In this document: piece by piece, positions 12,653 through 27,300 of the stretch | Layout of the letters: the number at the start of each line of letters is the position of its first letter | How positions within the stretch are numbered: the first letter of the stretch is position 1 | Source of the DNA: Synchiropus splendidus | Lineage: Eukaryota > Chordata > Actinopteri > Syngnathiformes > Callionymidae | DNA: 64,000 nucleotides | Direction: 5' to 3' | Assembly (NCBI RefSeq): GCF_027744825.2 | Contig: NC_071345.1 | Location: forward strand, 16,958,001 to 17,022,000 | Made by a program: the position numbers and the translations under genes | Notes under the pieces: model-generated | What the model was told of the DNA's origin: nothing | Databases searched by the model: none | The model's input: only the letters and a program-made list of their open reading frames with translations

Positions 12653-15600
12653 CACTTATCTCTTATAATATTATACTGTATTTCATGTGGTATGAGGTGT
12701 GTTCAGAATGAATTTGGGCGAACCATCGTAAAAATGAGCGTGAACGTGTTGAGAAAGGTTTCAAAGGTTTCGACATTCACCTCCTTATCTTCTCATTATG
12801 AGCTCCATCCAAAACAAGCAAAAAGACAGTAAGCCTGACTTCGTGAATCACAGCATACAACTGACTCAACAAACAACTTTTATACGATTGTGGAGACAAA
12901 ATGTGTTGTTGTTTTGTTTCGCAGCTTCTTTCAACTGCGAGCCAGCACAGTTCTCGACTCATGGAAATTGTTTTATCAGTTTCACTGCATGCTGTGTTCA
13001 TAAAGTAGTGGGAAATTAACTCCCTGGCAGAGGTGAGCGCTGACTTGTCCAACTGGAGTCCAATAGCTCTCAAGTTCAAACACAAACACAGGATGTTACG
13101 GATGATGCGTCAAAACACAACGACAGAAACAGGAAAAAGTTGACGAAGAATACTTGGATACAAGAGAGGAGGTCGACAACATACCATCAGGAGAGTGACT
13201 GGCAAATTGGTACATGTTGCTGGACACAAAGGCGTCTTTTGCTCAGCAGGATAATCGGCCGATTGGTTGAAGTAGTGTGTCCCATCAGTGAGCCTTCATT
13301 TGATGGAGGGAAGTGGGACAGACACAGAAGTAGCCAGACAAAATAACGCCCTCCATTCTGACGGGTTACCTTCCTCTATGTTGTCACCTGCCATCTGACG
13401 TGTTGCACTATCACCAGTGCAGTGATCAATGCTGCCTACACAATACAGAACACAAAACAGCTAAAAAGCCAACTGAGATATTTCTATTTTTTGCCAAACT
13501 ACGAGAGCACTTTCAGCTATTTGCCCAGCAGTGTAAGTGTTTTGAAGTGACAGTGTGGATGGAGACCTCTCAACACTGGGCTATAGTTTTGTAGATCTCA
13601 GACAGACATAATGGTCCACCAGCGCTCGGTCCCTCTGCAGACCAGGGGGAGAAATGGGAGTGCGAAACCTGGTAATGGGCCCTAATGTGAGGACGTATTT
13701 ATTTCATCCACTGGCCCAAGTAATTGGCTGTCTTTCAGTGTGGCCTGGGTTTAAACGCGGAGTGATGGATGGCAGTTTTGACGGAGGTTAGCTGGCTTCT
13801 GCTTTCACTTCTATTCTTCTCCCTGAAAGTCGGATCCTGCCGGTGGCTTTTGCGGAGCGACCCGGATTTTAACTCAAACTCAAGGTCAAAATGTAACTAA
13901 AACACCAACGAAAAATTAAATAAAAATCAAAGAAAAACAAAAGAACTATTAGCAATGAACCAAACTTGCATATTTTTGCAAACGCTGGAACATAATTCTC
14001 TCAGTTTGGGGTTGTAATGTCACATTAAAATTCCCTCCTGCAGCTACAAAGTCACAATGGGAGTATAGGATATATAGACATGTCAGACTTTTTAGCAACT
14101 AATCTTAATGAACGCGATGATGAGAGATGTATTTAGAGAGGCGAGCACAGGCTGAACCTTTTAGGAAAGCCACTAAGATGCTGGCTGGAGAATACTTCCT
14201 GACTATTTGTATGAATGTGCTCCACTATAAACTCCACTAATTCCCATGTCAGTGGCTCTGAAGAAAAACATGATGAACTTTTGAAAGGTTTCTGCTCAAC
14301 TTTCACTTGTTTATAGCCTTTACTGTACAACTTCATCTGGTCTTCCAGTCAACACTAAACCGGTGTTGACTGCCGAGCCGACTCATTCTGAAACGGCTGA
14401 CGAAATGTTTTTAATTGTACATTTCATCCGTAGTGAGCGCTGCCAAAGCCATAAAGAGCTGAATGTGTGGATTTAATCTGAGCAAATGAGCCAAAAGGAG
14501 TTAGATTTGAGATTGAAGCAAGTTTCCTTTGGCGCTCGGACAACATGTCTGTGATTTGGAGAGCAATAAAAATGTACTTTTCAGAAGGAAGCAGTAATGA
14601 ATACATAATACAGAGAAAACAAATGACTTATTGAATTAAGATGTGTTATCCTGCGTTTCCTGAGTGAAACGATCAACGTTGGCACAAACAAGTCAAAGGG
14701 ATGGGCTTTTATGCCACAGCCGGTCATTATTCCTCCGACCACACCACCAGCTGAAAAAAGCCCCTCACTCTCATAACTCCATCTGATCCCTCACGCCACG
14801 TTCGGAGCCAGGGCAGCTGAAAAATAAAAAATAACTGCCTCCAAAAGCAACGGAGAGGACTTTAAAAGTAGATATGTTCACACTGCCTTCCATCCAGGAG
14901 AGGCAGGGAATCGCGTTCCTTGTTATCCTTCGGTTGATCCCTCGATTAAAGTCGTACAGGTTATGCAGGAATTCCTCCGCGAGCTGGGAAAGGGCCTTCG
15001 AGCATGCGAAACATTCGTCTTTATGGGAATGAATCAAGCGTATGACAGCTTCGGAATTCCTCAGAGTCCCCACAAAAATAGTTACTGCTGATGGCAAAAG
15101 GAAGTCTTCGTCGCGTTCGAAAGTAAATCAAACATATGCATGTCTGTACTGTGTTGTGTCGTGCCTCCCCTTGCTTCTGGGAAGCGGTGCCGAGGTGCAG
15201 ACGGTTTCCTGCTCCAGCCGACTCGGCCGTGGGGATATTAGTCCAGACAGGCAATAGTGTTGATTACTCATTGGCCATTAGATTGCTTTCACTGCAGTGG
15301 CTAAGCCTCCTGCATCATGAGATCGCTTGGCTGAGTGCAAGATTAGAGAGCGTGCTTTGCTCAAATCCCTGCTCCACTGCACCCTCCCCACCCACCGACC
15401 CACCACCACTTCAACCTCCGAGCCACCCTTCCCTCCGCCTTGCAAAAAAAAAAAGAAAAAAGTTCATCTGGCTCCCCTCAGGTCACCGAGGCAGTGCAGC
15501 AGCAAGACAGGTTGACTAGCTGTGCAGTCCTTATTACCTCATTTCCTCTGACCACAGTTTTACCCCCGTTTTCTTTCGCGGGTACAAGAACATGTTTTAT

Positions 15601-18389
15601 GGTGGTTATACATAGTTAATGGTCCCCATGACTTAATTGTTTTTAGGGTCAATTTAGAGTGACAAATTTAACTGAACCCAATTGTACTGCCTACTTGGCA
15701 AATGAGGACGGGCGGAGTCCTCATGGAGCAAATCTGTGCCCAAATCCAGATGCACGTATGGTACCCAAGCGTACGGACGGAAGAATACGAAGTACACTTA
15801 CAAAGAGAAAAAAAAAACAAAAAACCTCGCATGTGACGTGTTTCAACCTGAGTTTTATACCTCAGTTTCTCATGTTGGCGTCTTGAGCTCTGACAGGATT
15901 CAGAAAAACCAACAAAAGATTTCCTTCTTAAAACAGAACAAGAGGGGAAAAAGTCACATGAGGGGATTCATGTCCAATAGTTGCCTCGCTGGCTTGGCAA
16001 GCTGAAACCAAAACTTACTATGAGGGTTTATAGCGTTGAGCCTCCTCTTTAAAATAAACTCGGATTTGAAAAGTGGCAAAGGGACGGCAGAGAGAAGCAT
16101 AGCAGTGCAGCTTAAAGCTCATTACGCTCACTCCCCGGCACCTTGCTGAGTTGAAAAGGCTTGGCTGCCGCTCTCAGACACATCCAGCGGCCGCTAATCA
16201 GGTCAACAGGGGAATTCTTCCAGATTTGGCCGAGGATGCTTTGCCAAAATGTTGCTGTTCTTAGTTTCATTGAGATTTATGGCTGTTCGTTTTTGTTATT
16301 TAAGTTGCTTAAACTCAGGGAGACAAATATTTTAGGACTCTCAGACTAAATCCATGATATTTATTGAAGTCATTTGTACTGAAAAATACTCCTATAAAGC
16401 TACATAAAGCCCTAGAAAACTGCATTGTCCTCTGACTGTTTTTTTTTTTTTTTTTTGTTATTTGCCTTTTTGCCTCAAAATGAACATGAAAGATGAAATA
16501 GATCATTTAGTTAGATATGTGGTAGATACAGTATATGGAGACATTCAGATTTTTTTCTGGTGGCCTACGTCAAAAACCAGAGGAAAAAAATCATCAGGTT
16601 AACATGGAAGAGCTGCAGCTGAACTATAGGAGAATAAATATGATAATGTTGAATTTCAATGCTGTTCATCGCTCAATTCATATCTAGTCAAGGAGTCTGA
16701 CCACAGACCACAGGGAGAAATAATAGATTTCTACTCCCTAAGTATTTTAAATGATAAAGAAGGGATTGAAAATGGAGACATTAACTGGAAACAAAGTGGA
16801 AATATATTTCAAAATACTTAAAAATTGGTATAAATCTATTAGCCCATAACACTATAAATAAAATGGAAAATGCAAAATAATTGTGGAAAAACAGGACAAA
16901 TAAAAAAATAAAAATGGAAATACGTGAGGAGGAAAAAGAGGAGTCGGTAAAAGTTTTGGTTGGCTGGAGCTCTTTCTGGAACTGCTGGGAATTACAGGCA
17001 GAAGATGTATGAATAATTTGGATCGATGAAGTATTGTATTATTTGGAATTTATATATACTTCCTCTCTAGAAATAAAATTGTCCTGACGCTGTTATAAAT
17101 ATTAGATCTACATGCTGTGAGCTGTAGTTGACGTCATCTTGATGCAAAAAAATAATAATAATAATCCAAATTCCAGCTTCATGTATTTCATATGTTTCCC
17201 ACTTCCAAGCCTTTTGAGTCAAATTCGTGAAGATGAAGAGTGAACATCTCAATTCTCAATTCAATATTAAATCAAATTTGCATTGTGATTTTAATAAATA
17301 AACCAATACAGCTGTTGCAGTTTTATTCATGTATGATGTTGGATCACAGCCTCACATAACTTTAGCACATTGTCTTTCCTGGAGAGAACATCAATCTCCC
17401 TCATGCTCATGTTAAAGCCCAGCTGTAAAACTGTGAAAACACAGAGTGGCATGTATGAGTTTTCCCTGGTGGAATTTTAACTGAGCTTTTGGTCTCAAAA
17501 ATCCCCACCTTCCGCCGCTTGTCACCTCTTTAACACACCATTCTATCGTGGAGCACACACCTACAGACGCATGGCAAGTGTCAGTATCGAATGACCGTGT
17601 CTTCTGGCCACATGAAGAAATGCAACTTGGAAAAATTGAGGTTGAAATATGAGGTTACCGAGTTCTGACAGTTTCCACATAAAAAGGTTATTGATCTCTC
17701 TTATGGGACAGATGTAAATCTGAATGTGGGTAACCTTTGCTGCCCCACGCCCCCTAAACTCCGCACTAGTGCACCCCCCAGCAGTCATGTGGCCTCAGGG
17801 AGATCATACGGAGCAATGGGGAGTATTTTAGCTGTGGCAGGGACCTGTTGAACTGTGGGAATGTGGAATATGCGCTGTAACATCTCTGTGTGGATTACGA
17901 TTCACAACCACTCGTTCCATATAGTGGTCTGTGTGGACCTATCAAGGAGGCAGGCCGGGTCTTGGCCCTCAGCTCCGTTGAACATGAAGGAGTGCGTTTA
18001 GTTAAAAGGAAGCTTTGGGGAAAAAAAAGGGGCCTCCATGTGCAATCTCAATCAAGACAGATGAAGTGACAGGAAAAAGTACAGAAGCTACCACAGGGGG
18101 AGCTGGGGGGGTGAGAGGGTCGAGATGTTAAAGACCGTCAAACATTATATGATTCATGAGCCCTTCATAAACTAAGCAAGAGCAAAGCTTGGACTCATGT
18201 TGGAATTTCATGTTAGAGGGAATGACCTACAGAATAGGTTATAGCCTATACAAAGATGTGGAGGTTGACTTTAACTTTCAGTGCAAAATGCAGACGGAAG
18301 TGAAAGCATTTGTGTTGTGGAAAGTTGAAATGCTGCTCAGCAGTGTTTTGAAGGAAGCCCCATACACTGTAGAAGCTAACCTGACCTGG

Positions 18390-18545
18390 TAGCAAAATGT
18401 TTCTGGCCTAGATATGGGCTGACAGAAGTAGGAGACCCATTCCGAATCCATGGATCCATACCGGGTGTGGGCCAAATTTGGCCCAATATCAAGTACACAA
18501 ACTGCCCAGATCCGCGTCACATCTCGGCCAAATATGACAGTTAGA
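18390..18545. repeat. Possible interspersed repeat (GGCCAAATTTGGCC motif)
   Basis: The stretch contains the palindromic word GGCCAAATTTGGCC and a second CGGCCAAATATG nearby. This resembles repeats scattered in fish genomes that alternate 'GGCCAAAT' words. No second copy is present in this window, so the call is weak. Confidence 0.2.
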
Positions 18546-21500
18546 TTCCAGATAGTAGCAGACTTCGCGCTCTGTCTGGCGGATCCATTCGAGAGGCAAT
18601 TTAAACGTCTGATTCCTACGCAGAGCTGACAACTTGTTGCCAGACCTGGCTGCTATCTGGGAGGGATGAAGTTGATAAGACACACCATGAAGGTGTGGGG
18701 AAAGAAAGGTTGAGTCCAGGCTTAGTGGAGAAGTCGGCATCAGTGAGCAGCAAAATGGTTTCAGGAGAGGAGGAGGACAATGGATCAGGAGAAAGCCTCT
18801 GGCAGAGTTCCTAGAGACGAAGTGTAGTATTGAGAATGAGGCGCACCACGGAGGCAGGGACATGCACAGATAGACCCCTAGTAGCGCTCGAACACAAGCT
18901 CTGTTTATCTGCATGACATTTTTTTTCACTCTTAAATTCTTGAGATAAAAATTCTGCCCAAATGTTTTGTATCAAAATAAAAAGAGAGAGGCTCCTCCCA
19001 CTCCCGTCCTCCTGTCTGATGCGACTGTCACTTGCAATATCTGACAGGTCATGTAGTAGGAAGGCCGGACTCATAGCAACTGAATGAAAAAGTTGTTTAG
19101 TCAAAGATAACAATACCCCTCACTGTGTCCGGTTCAAAGAACAAGTCCACCAGATATTCGCCGATGTAGCTCGACGTCGGATTGTTTTTGGACGATCGCT
19201 GTGCTCACATGAGCCAAGAGAAACAAAAGATGTAGCTCCTTTAGTTGTCAGGTGGAGCAGGGAAACAGATGAGAGGTGTGTTGAACATTAGCAACAATAC
19301 CCCTGTTTTCTGACAAAGTCAAAAAAGACAAATGTTGGCAAGCGAAGCACTTCCTTTTCTTACTCTCTTCGGAGCTTTCTGCCAGCAGTGTGACTACTAC
19401 CAGATGTCCTGCTGTTGGAGGACTGACTACACACGTACGGAGTGCACACAGGCCTTCACTATATTGATAGACAATTTCTTGTCCTCTTCAAATTGAAGTC
19501 ATGTGATCGTGACTGATGGCCCTGACAATGCGATCTGCGATGTTGTCTTGTCTTCCCGAAGACAATAAATACGACCTGTCTGACCACTGTGACACAAAAT
19601 ATTTTCTTACACTAGCATATGGGGCATATTAACATAACCGGTTATAAATTACGACCGGGAGTGCAAAACGTTTCAGTTTTCCCGCATGAAAAGGCTCGAA
19701 ACCTTAACAAGTCTCGCCGCATCTCATCAGTTTCGCAGGCAGCTAAATAGAATCTGGTGTCGACTGTGGTGCACACCCGGGAAGAGTTATGCTACTGAAC
19801 TTTGAAATATGACTTGGAGACATGGGTTTGAGATCTTGTGGTCTGACACACAAGATAAGGATTAAACAAACAATAAGCAAAGCTCCAACACATATTCAAT
19901 CGTTTAAAATATGTCCATTAAAGATGAGGATTTTTCCATGTTTATGTATTTTTATACAATTTTATTTTATAAGGTTCTTTAATGATAACGTGCGACCAGG
20001 CAAGGAGATACACAAGGCAATACATTATCACTTCTAAAAGTTTAAATGTGTTTTGTGTTGCTTCGGTTAATGCTATAGCAGCTAGAGTCTGGGGAAGTAA
20101 CTTGTATTTGTGGGAAGAGTTGAAGAGAACGCTGATCTACAGGAGAACAGACGACAAACATACTGTTGCACTAGTGCGACGTGGCACTTTCTTCCCTACG
20201 GATTTAATTGATAAGTGAAGGAAAGTTTCTCACCAGTCACTCAGTGGGTAGTAAAAGTTTCTAACTCTATCCATCCATCTTGTTTTTCTTTTTTTTTTTC
20301 TTTAATTGAGATTATCTGTTTTGTCCATATTGTGTTTTGTTGGGGGTGTACAGATTTATTTGCATTTAATTCTGAATAGTTGCAAAACATTCTCTACCTC
20401 TTTGTCTAACCACCACTAACATTTTGAATGAATGAATGACTGTTTATTTCAAATCTCTGCTACATCACAAATGTGTCACAAGTTATGTGACACTTGTGTA
20501 ACCATTATGTCACATGGTTTCTTACTTGATACATTGGATACAACTCACACAGTATTTCTATTTTCATGATACGGAGATCGAAAGGAGCAGTGTGAAGAAC
20601 AGTTCTTCCCTCTTACCCTATTTTTCACATCAGTGTTTGTGTGTAACTGCGTGCACTTTTGTCTGTTAGTTCACCTTGTGTATTGTGAAGTACATGATAG
20701 AAATACAAACGTGTCGGTGTGTGTTAGTGTTTGTTTTACTTTGTTTTACTATGTGTATACGTAATTGTTTTTGTTTTTCATCCAAGTTACTCTTGTAGTG
20801 GCAGATGAGCAAGAAGCAAAACAAGCCAAATATGTAGTGCTACGCAATCGCAGCGTGTATCACAGCTATTCCTGACAATGGCGCACAGAGAATCCTCAAA
20901 CCTGCCAGCATTACTACAACTCATCCTGAGTGAAACGGGGATGTCTGAAACAAATTTAATGGTACATAAATGCTTCCCGTGAGTTGCAGGTTTTATAGCG
21001 CAGATTATTCTCACGGCTGAAGCGTTTGGACATGTACTTTATATTGTGTCTCTGAGGGAACAAACAGGACATGCAGAGGGAGCTCAGCTATTATATGACT
21101 TTCGATTTATCATCTAACTCAACTCAGTTTGAAGCCATCAATAAAAAAAAAGGGAGTCTGGATTCTGACATCATGACTCACTTCATTTTTGTCTGTGGCC
21201 TAGCAGATAGTCAAACACATCTGATAAAATACTTCGGTGCATCAGAGGGCTGCTAAAACACTTTGAATCTGCCAGACATTTTCATATCAACACTCCATGA
21301 TTGAAGCTCTTTGCCCTCGTCCCTGAAAGTGTCCATCACCCTGTGAGTTCATTCCACAAATTCCTCGAGGAAGCAGGAGCAAGTCTCACCATTGGCTCAT
21401 TTGCCGTGATTGACATTAGTTGCTACCATTAGCCACTAGTATGCGGTTGCCCTGTGACCCCTGGGCAACCGTGTTGTTTGAAACAACTCTAAGTAGCGCG

Positions 21501-22219
21501 GTCTAATCTGCATGGGAAAAAGGACTTGCAGAACTTGCCTGCCCAGGGCCTCAGAGATCAGTCAACAATTCGATGTGAGATAATAGCGGCTGTATCTCCA
21601 GGGTCGTTGATCGTGCGCTCTCTTCCCTCCTCAGCCCGGCCACGCCAAGTCCCTCCCGTCTCCATAATGGCAGCCAAAATAAGGAGCGTGACGTTTCCAG
21701 TTGCAGGTGTAGTAAGCCGAGTGTTTCTTTAACCACAGCGGTTTGACATTAAGAAAAGCAGAAACCTCTCTTTTCCTCCTAACGACAGACACGCAGACTT
21801 TGCAGCCAAGAAGTTCCTGCCTTCGCCTCATCTGACTGACGTAAGTGTGAATGGAGCGGAGCAGCAGAGGCTGGCTTTCCCCATGAGCCAGGCGTTTTGA
21901 TTGACAATCTGATCCTGGGGTTGAAAGCTTGTTTGCCATCAACTGTTCACGGTCTGCGGCTGTGGTGAAATATTTATGCTCAATAACCCCGGCTGTGGTG
22001 GCGTATTTACACTGCAAGATTCTTCAATGCCCACGACGCGTCTGCTGCAGCCTCACCACCTGAGCAGAGCTCACACATGAATCAATCTTTCAACTGGCTA
22101 CTGCACACGCAGCATTGACCCGTGTTGTTGAGTCAAAATTGGATCGTAGTGCAGACGTGTAGAAACTCAAAGGACCCATATTATGCATTGACCTTTCCTG
22201 GTTTGGGGATTTTTATCTT

Positions 22220-22370
22220 GGGTCTACAAATCCAGGTAAAGACTCAAGTCATGAGTAGCAAGTCAAAGTCAGGTTTTTCTTTTTTTTTTTTACCAGTGGA
22301 TGTCAAGCAAGGCCTCAATCTGCCAAGTGGAGTTGGACTTGAGTCAAGTCACACAACTTGAGTCCCCCCA
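22220..22370. repeat. Possible CAAGTC-rich interspersed repeat
   Basis: The words AAGTCA and ACTCAAGTC recur (GACTCAAGTCATGAG, GCAAGTCAAAGTCAGG, GACTTGAGTCAAGTCAC, AACTTGAGTCC) around a poly-T tract. This pattern is familiar from repetitive fish DNA. The class is unknown and no second copy lies in the window. Confidence 0.4.
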
Positions 22371-24352
22371 TCAAAACCTTCAGTTGAACAATATGATTTT
22401 GGAGTTGGACTTTTCTTTATTATATTTATATGTGTTTTAGGTTCCAGATGACTCAAAATTGTAGCCATTCTTTGAGGTGTTGCTCCGCTTCAGTGTTGAA
22501 CACAAACGTCCAGAGAAAAGCTCTCTTTACCATGGGTGAAAGAACTCAGGCAAAAAGCCATTGATGTCATTCTTCGCAGATGAAATATTTTATTATGATG
22601 CCCATCTCCACTCATACCTGACTCTCTGCCTTTGACCAATCATAAAAAGGAGAGGTCGAAAAGAGCGATGTTATGAAGACAGATGCATTTCTGGTGCACA
22701 TTCTATGACTGTTTTATTGACCAACTGCGATATAGTCATTTATTTATGAGTATGACAGCGTTTTGAGTGCATGACGAAATGTTACCTGTAAAATACAAGT
22801 CATTTTCGGTTGAAACTTCTAAGTTCATGAGCTCCTTCTTGAGGCAACTGGCCAAAAGTGCCGCTTTAGCACTACAGCTCAGCCAATCACAGACATGAAA
22901 TGGCACCGGTAGTTAGTCAAGTCAGCACCTTAGTATCTGTTGCCTGAGGGGCACTTTTCTTCAGTGACCCAAGCTTTCTAATGGAAACTCCACATAAATA
23001 CAAGAGTTTTTTTTTCTTCTCCTGCTTCTAATAATTGCTGAAAATTACTTGTAGGCACTGTATTTAAATAAGTGCTGTTTAACTGAGCACAGCTATTGAG
23101 ATGTTTGAATGAACTGACAGCTCTTTCTCCACTTAGAGGTACCAGTGTTTTACACAAAATGACTGGTAGTTGGCTGAACTCTTGCAACACAATCTGATTT
23201 TGACTGTTTTTTGTATATGTTTTGGACAACCTGTCTATCTTTCGGTGCTTATATAACTAGACAAACTTACTGTCAGCCCAATTTCAAGGGACCTCAGTGT
23301 CTTATCAGCTGGGTATACTTCAGGTACCTACTGTGTAAAGGACTGATATAACTTGAATTGATTCCCCATCATGCCCTTCACTGGTAACACCTCCGGTGGC
23401 CATGGTGGAACTTTCCTCTGAAAAATTCTCCATGTCAATTCTCCTTTTAACCATGATCATTTCAAACATGGAAACAGAACTCTCCGCTCAAGCACACAAT
23501 ATTCGAAGTCCTCTGCCATAATTCAGCGCAGTCGAAACGTGCAGAATGACCCCGTCAATGATCCGACCCGCTGCTGTAACAGAATGAGGCTGCAGAAATG
23601 TGGTGACCAGTGTGTGTCCATGTTCAAATGAAGAACACCTGAGGTATATTACGCTCACAACTGGCTGAACTGTGACCCTCCTGTATTGAGCAGCTGGTGT
23701 GAAACAAGGGTTAACAACATATACTCCCCTCCTCTCCCCGCACCCCTCTACACCGTACTTGAGGAGGGAAAAAAAAAAAACCCTATCGTCACCCCCACCT
23801 CAAAAGCCTGCAGAGGTGGTCAAGGGTTGCAGCCCACATGAGGCGAGGAAAAGGGGGAACAAGGAGGGGAGCGCAGAGCACCGAGAGAGGTCCCTGCTGA
23901 AAACAAACACTGGCTACATGTTCACCGTGCTAGTGTAATCAGTGCTAATGTAATTAAATCCAATTTTTAAAACACTTATTCTAACCGTCCGAGGGAACAG
24001 ATGTGGGAACACATTTGCCTTAACAATGGTGACCATGGAAACTTCTCAGTGCCTTACACATAGCTAGAATGTCTATATATGTGTGGTATTTATATGTGTA
24101 TAACTAAGATATGTATTTATGGTTTGCTTTCATTCTCCAAAGAGAGGGAGAGCTTCGGCAACACAGTGGTGTGGTGCAAGAAGGTTTGGTCCAAGCTACA
24201 CTTGGGATGAACCTGCATCCTTTTTGTATGTTTGCTGTCCCTGTCCTTGCATGAGTTTCTTCCCAGCAATGATGAGTTTCTACCACTGTTTGAAAACACA
24301 CAGAGTTCAATGGCTCACGAAATGTCAGCCCTTAGAGGGAGAAAAACCGGTA

Positions 24353-24384
24353 GATGGATGGATGGATGGATGGATGGATGGATG
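24353..24384. repeat. GATG microsatellite, eight units
   Basis: Perfect tandem GATG. Such tails terminate several fish LINE families, but the flanking sequence shows no LINE coding remnant, so it may be an independent microsatellite. Confidence 0.95.
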
Positions 24385-27300
24385 CGCAGGCATTCCATTC
24401 CAGGTAAATATGAAGACAAAGTCAGTCAACCAGGTCCTGCAAAGGAGGACAGGAGATGATCAGTATCACTAGATAGGATGGTCAACCCAGGTAAAAGTAC
24501 AGGAGGTTGACCTGCTGATGGAAAATGGCGACAGACAAAGAAGAACAAGTGGGTGTTCAGAAGCAACAAGACTCTTCATTAGAAGAGATAACAAATCTTG
24601 ATGAAGCATCTCAGGCTGGGACCACCAGGACAACCAATGAGCAGACACAGGATGAGGTGGAGACTGAGATCATCTATTCTGTAAAGCAGGAAATCTTTAC
24701 ATTTTTGGACATTTTTGGACATTTTGAACGTTATTTTACATGTTTTGCGAACCACATAGCTCAGCAACCATGTTCTTATCCATATATTTAGCTGAAGGAT
24801 AAAAGTGGCCATTGTTTCAAAATACACTCTGACTTTTATTGAAAATCTTTCACTCTATTTCCACCTATTTTTAAGAGACCGTCATACAGCATGCACATGT
24901 TCATGAGGGGAACATGTTTCAAAGTCTCACTGTTTTTGCATGTTCAGAAGCCTGGTAATACTTTCACTACTTCTTATCTCCAGGGACAACATGGCCTTCA
25001 AATACATGCGCGTTAATATGAGCAATATTTATTTTCTTCTGCCAGCATCTGTTATTTAAGGATGTGGTAATATTTATCCAAGCGACACCTGACAGTTGCT
25101 CGCACCGGAGCGGACCTTTCGCAGTCATGTAACTTTGTGCCAAAGAATGTGTGATGAACCAAAGGTGTCAGGAAGATGAAGCGGATTCTTCTGGGGTAAA
25201 TTACACTTCCAAGCATCATCCTGACCCAGAACAGTCATCTGCTAGCATGAGGAGTTGCGTACAGTTGCTGTGAACACATGGCCTTAGATTCAAACCTGTT
25301 TGCATCTCCTCTCCGCTGTGCCAGATGCTGCACTGATGTGTTCGTCCATATGGAAGCACTCCACTAAGCAAACAGAGAGGAGGCTGGAGCACCACAGTGG
25401 GAAGGGAACCTTCCCTCTGAGTAACAATAATGAAAAGTATGCTAACCATACGTCAACCGTCCCACATTTACTGCATCTCTCCAAGTCTTTCTCCTGACTT
25501 TAGCAGCCAAAGTGTCTGGATGTATTCCTCTTTCCTTCCTACCTGCCACAATCCATAACAGGTTCACAACAAGTGCACGGAACTCTCAGAGCTGGGCTTG
25601 GAACTACGCTTGAAAGATCAGGACAGGATATACATAAATTATTTGTTTTCTCTCTGACAGTTCTTCAGTCTTTAAAAACAAGGTTTGTTTTTCTTAAGCC
25701 AAGAAGAGGTACTTGCCAAAATATCACAATCATCATATTTCACTATTCTCCCTCTGCCTAAAGCATCAACAACTAAAGTTTGAATTGAGTTTTAGATACC
25801 TCTGAAGCACCCCGGGTACATGGACTGCAAAACATAGGCCGGACACTTATTAACATGATGGACACAAACTATACAAATTACTGGAGAAGTAAACTAGATG
25901 TGGTTAGGTGCTCTTTGTGAACATTGTGTTTTTCAAGTGTATAGCATTTTTAGGTGAATTTTCTATAATTCTATTTTTCCGTTACAAAATGATGGAATTG
26001 TGGCATTAGCCTAAGTCGCCTGTTTTCATTTTGTTTTCAAGTAATGAAATCTGTAAAGTTGATTATGTTTCTCTCTTTATCTGCTTGTTCTTTCGAGGGA
26101 ACTCGTTCTTTACATCATACATGATGTTCATGAATCAGTCATTCCACCAAAGTATAGGACTTTGCTGACAATGCATGTCGTATGATGGTAGTTTTATGTT
26201 GCCTGTGGGACGGTTGGCAATGCACGGATAATAGTGACCCATGAAGACGTTTACGCTAAGCTAAGGAACAGACTATATTGGTGTCACGATTATACAACAA
26301 CCTCAGAAAAAAAATGGATGTGGAAAGAAGAGAATTTGACAGAAAGCATGGATGCTTGTGGAAACAGCTGTCTCTCTCATCTTGGTCACATCAATCAGAT
26401 GACATCAAACCACAAATGGTTTTGATCACAGAGTCGGGCAGCAAACCAAAAAATGGAATTCCTCCTCAGCAAAGGAGGGGGTTTAGCATTCTGCTTCTCT
26501 TATTTTGAAGTGCATACATGGGACTATTTTTATTGCCATGATTTTCAAGTAAAGACTTCCACTAGAATTCTGAGCATAATCTGTAGACTGGTCCGAAGGC
26601 ATCAAATTTGGGACTTCAGTGTCCCACGGTGACGGCAAAGTCGGCCGACCGTGTTACTTGCTGACACAATAGGCATAGTTGAGGCAAATGACCTTGAAGT
26701 AGAGCTCGCCTTTTGGGACATCACACTGGAAGGGAAACAACTTACAAAACATGCACTTGCAAAGAGTCACTGTAGGCCACCTTGAGAGTGGGCTGGACCT
26801 GGTCTCTAGACTGGTCTCAAGACTACAATTCTAAGGACTTGGTCCTTTATCTATTTTGACATCTTCGAGAGCGACAGTTTCTGGATGCTCCCTGTTGTGT
26901 GCATTTGTTGTAGAACATTATATCATATTATTAATACAAAGAATTCAGCACTTTGTTTTTCTACGAGTGGCGTCATGGTCTATGCTTCTGTGCGCTATAC
27001 TCATGTCTTGGTCTTGTTCAGTGTGAAACAGCCCTCAGTCTCGACTCAACCTCAACCAACACATACTGTATAATAAAACCTTTTCTGCATTCTTGTCCTA
27101 GCAAACAGTGGCCATGTCCTTCCAATGCGTGCTTTGAGCCATTGTTTCAACCACTTGTAAATCCAGCACAATGTCAGGGCATTGTCAACTCTGATTGCCA
27201 CCTGCCTTCTGACTCGCATTAACATGTCAGTGATGGCTCTCGTCTTTGTCCTTCGGGAGGTTTTACAGGCCTGCCTAAGTCAATAGATCACTTACTTTCC

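Larger units (their letters stand above)
12653..24352. other. No gene seen; gene-poor interval
   Basis: No supported gene in almost 12 kb. Minor content: poly-T at about 16440-16456, poly-A runs near 15445, and a possible low-copy repeat at 22220-22370. The frames at 15136-15519 (plus), 18489-18929 (minus) and 21631-22017 (minus) have no domain, no exon structure I can support, and compositions consistent with chance. Confidence 0.5.

Noticed and set aside
18489..18929. 146-codon minus-strand frame
   Set aside because: No domain; composition consistent with random open sequence; partly overlaps a possible repeat.
24525..24791. Glu/Gln-rich 88-codon frame starting at AAAATGGCG
   Set aside because: Start context is fair but there is no domain, splice site or conservation evidence; it includes a tandem ACATTTTTGG duplication suggesting non-coding sequence.
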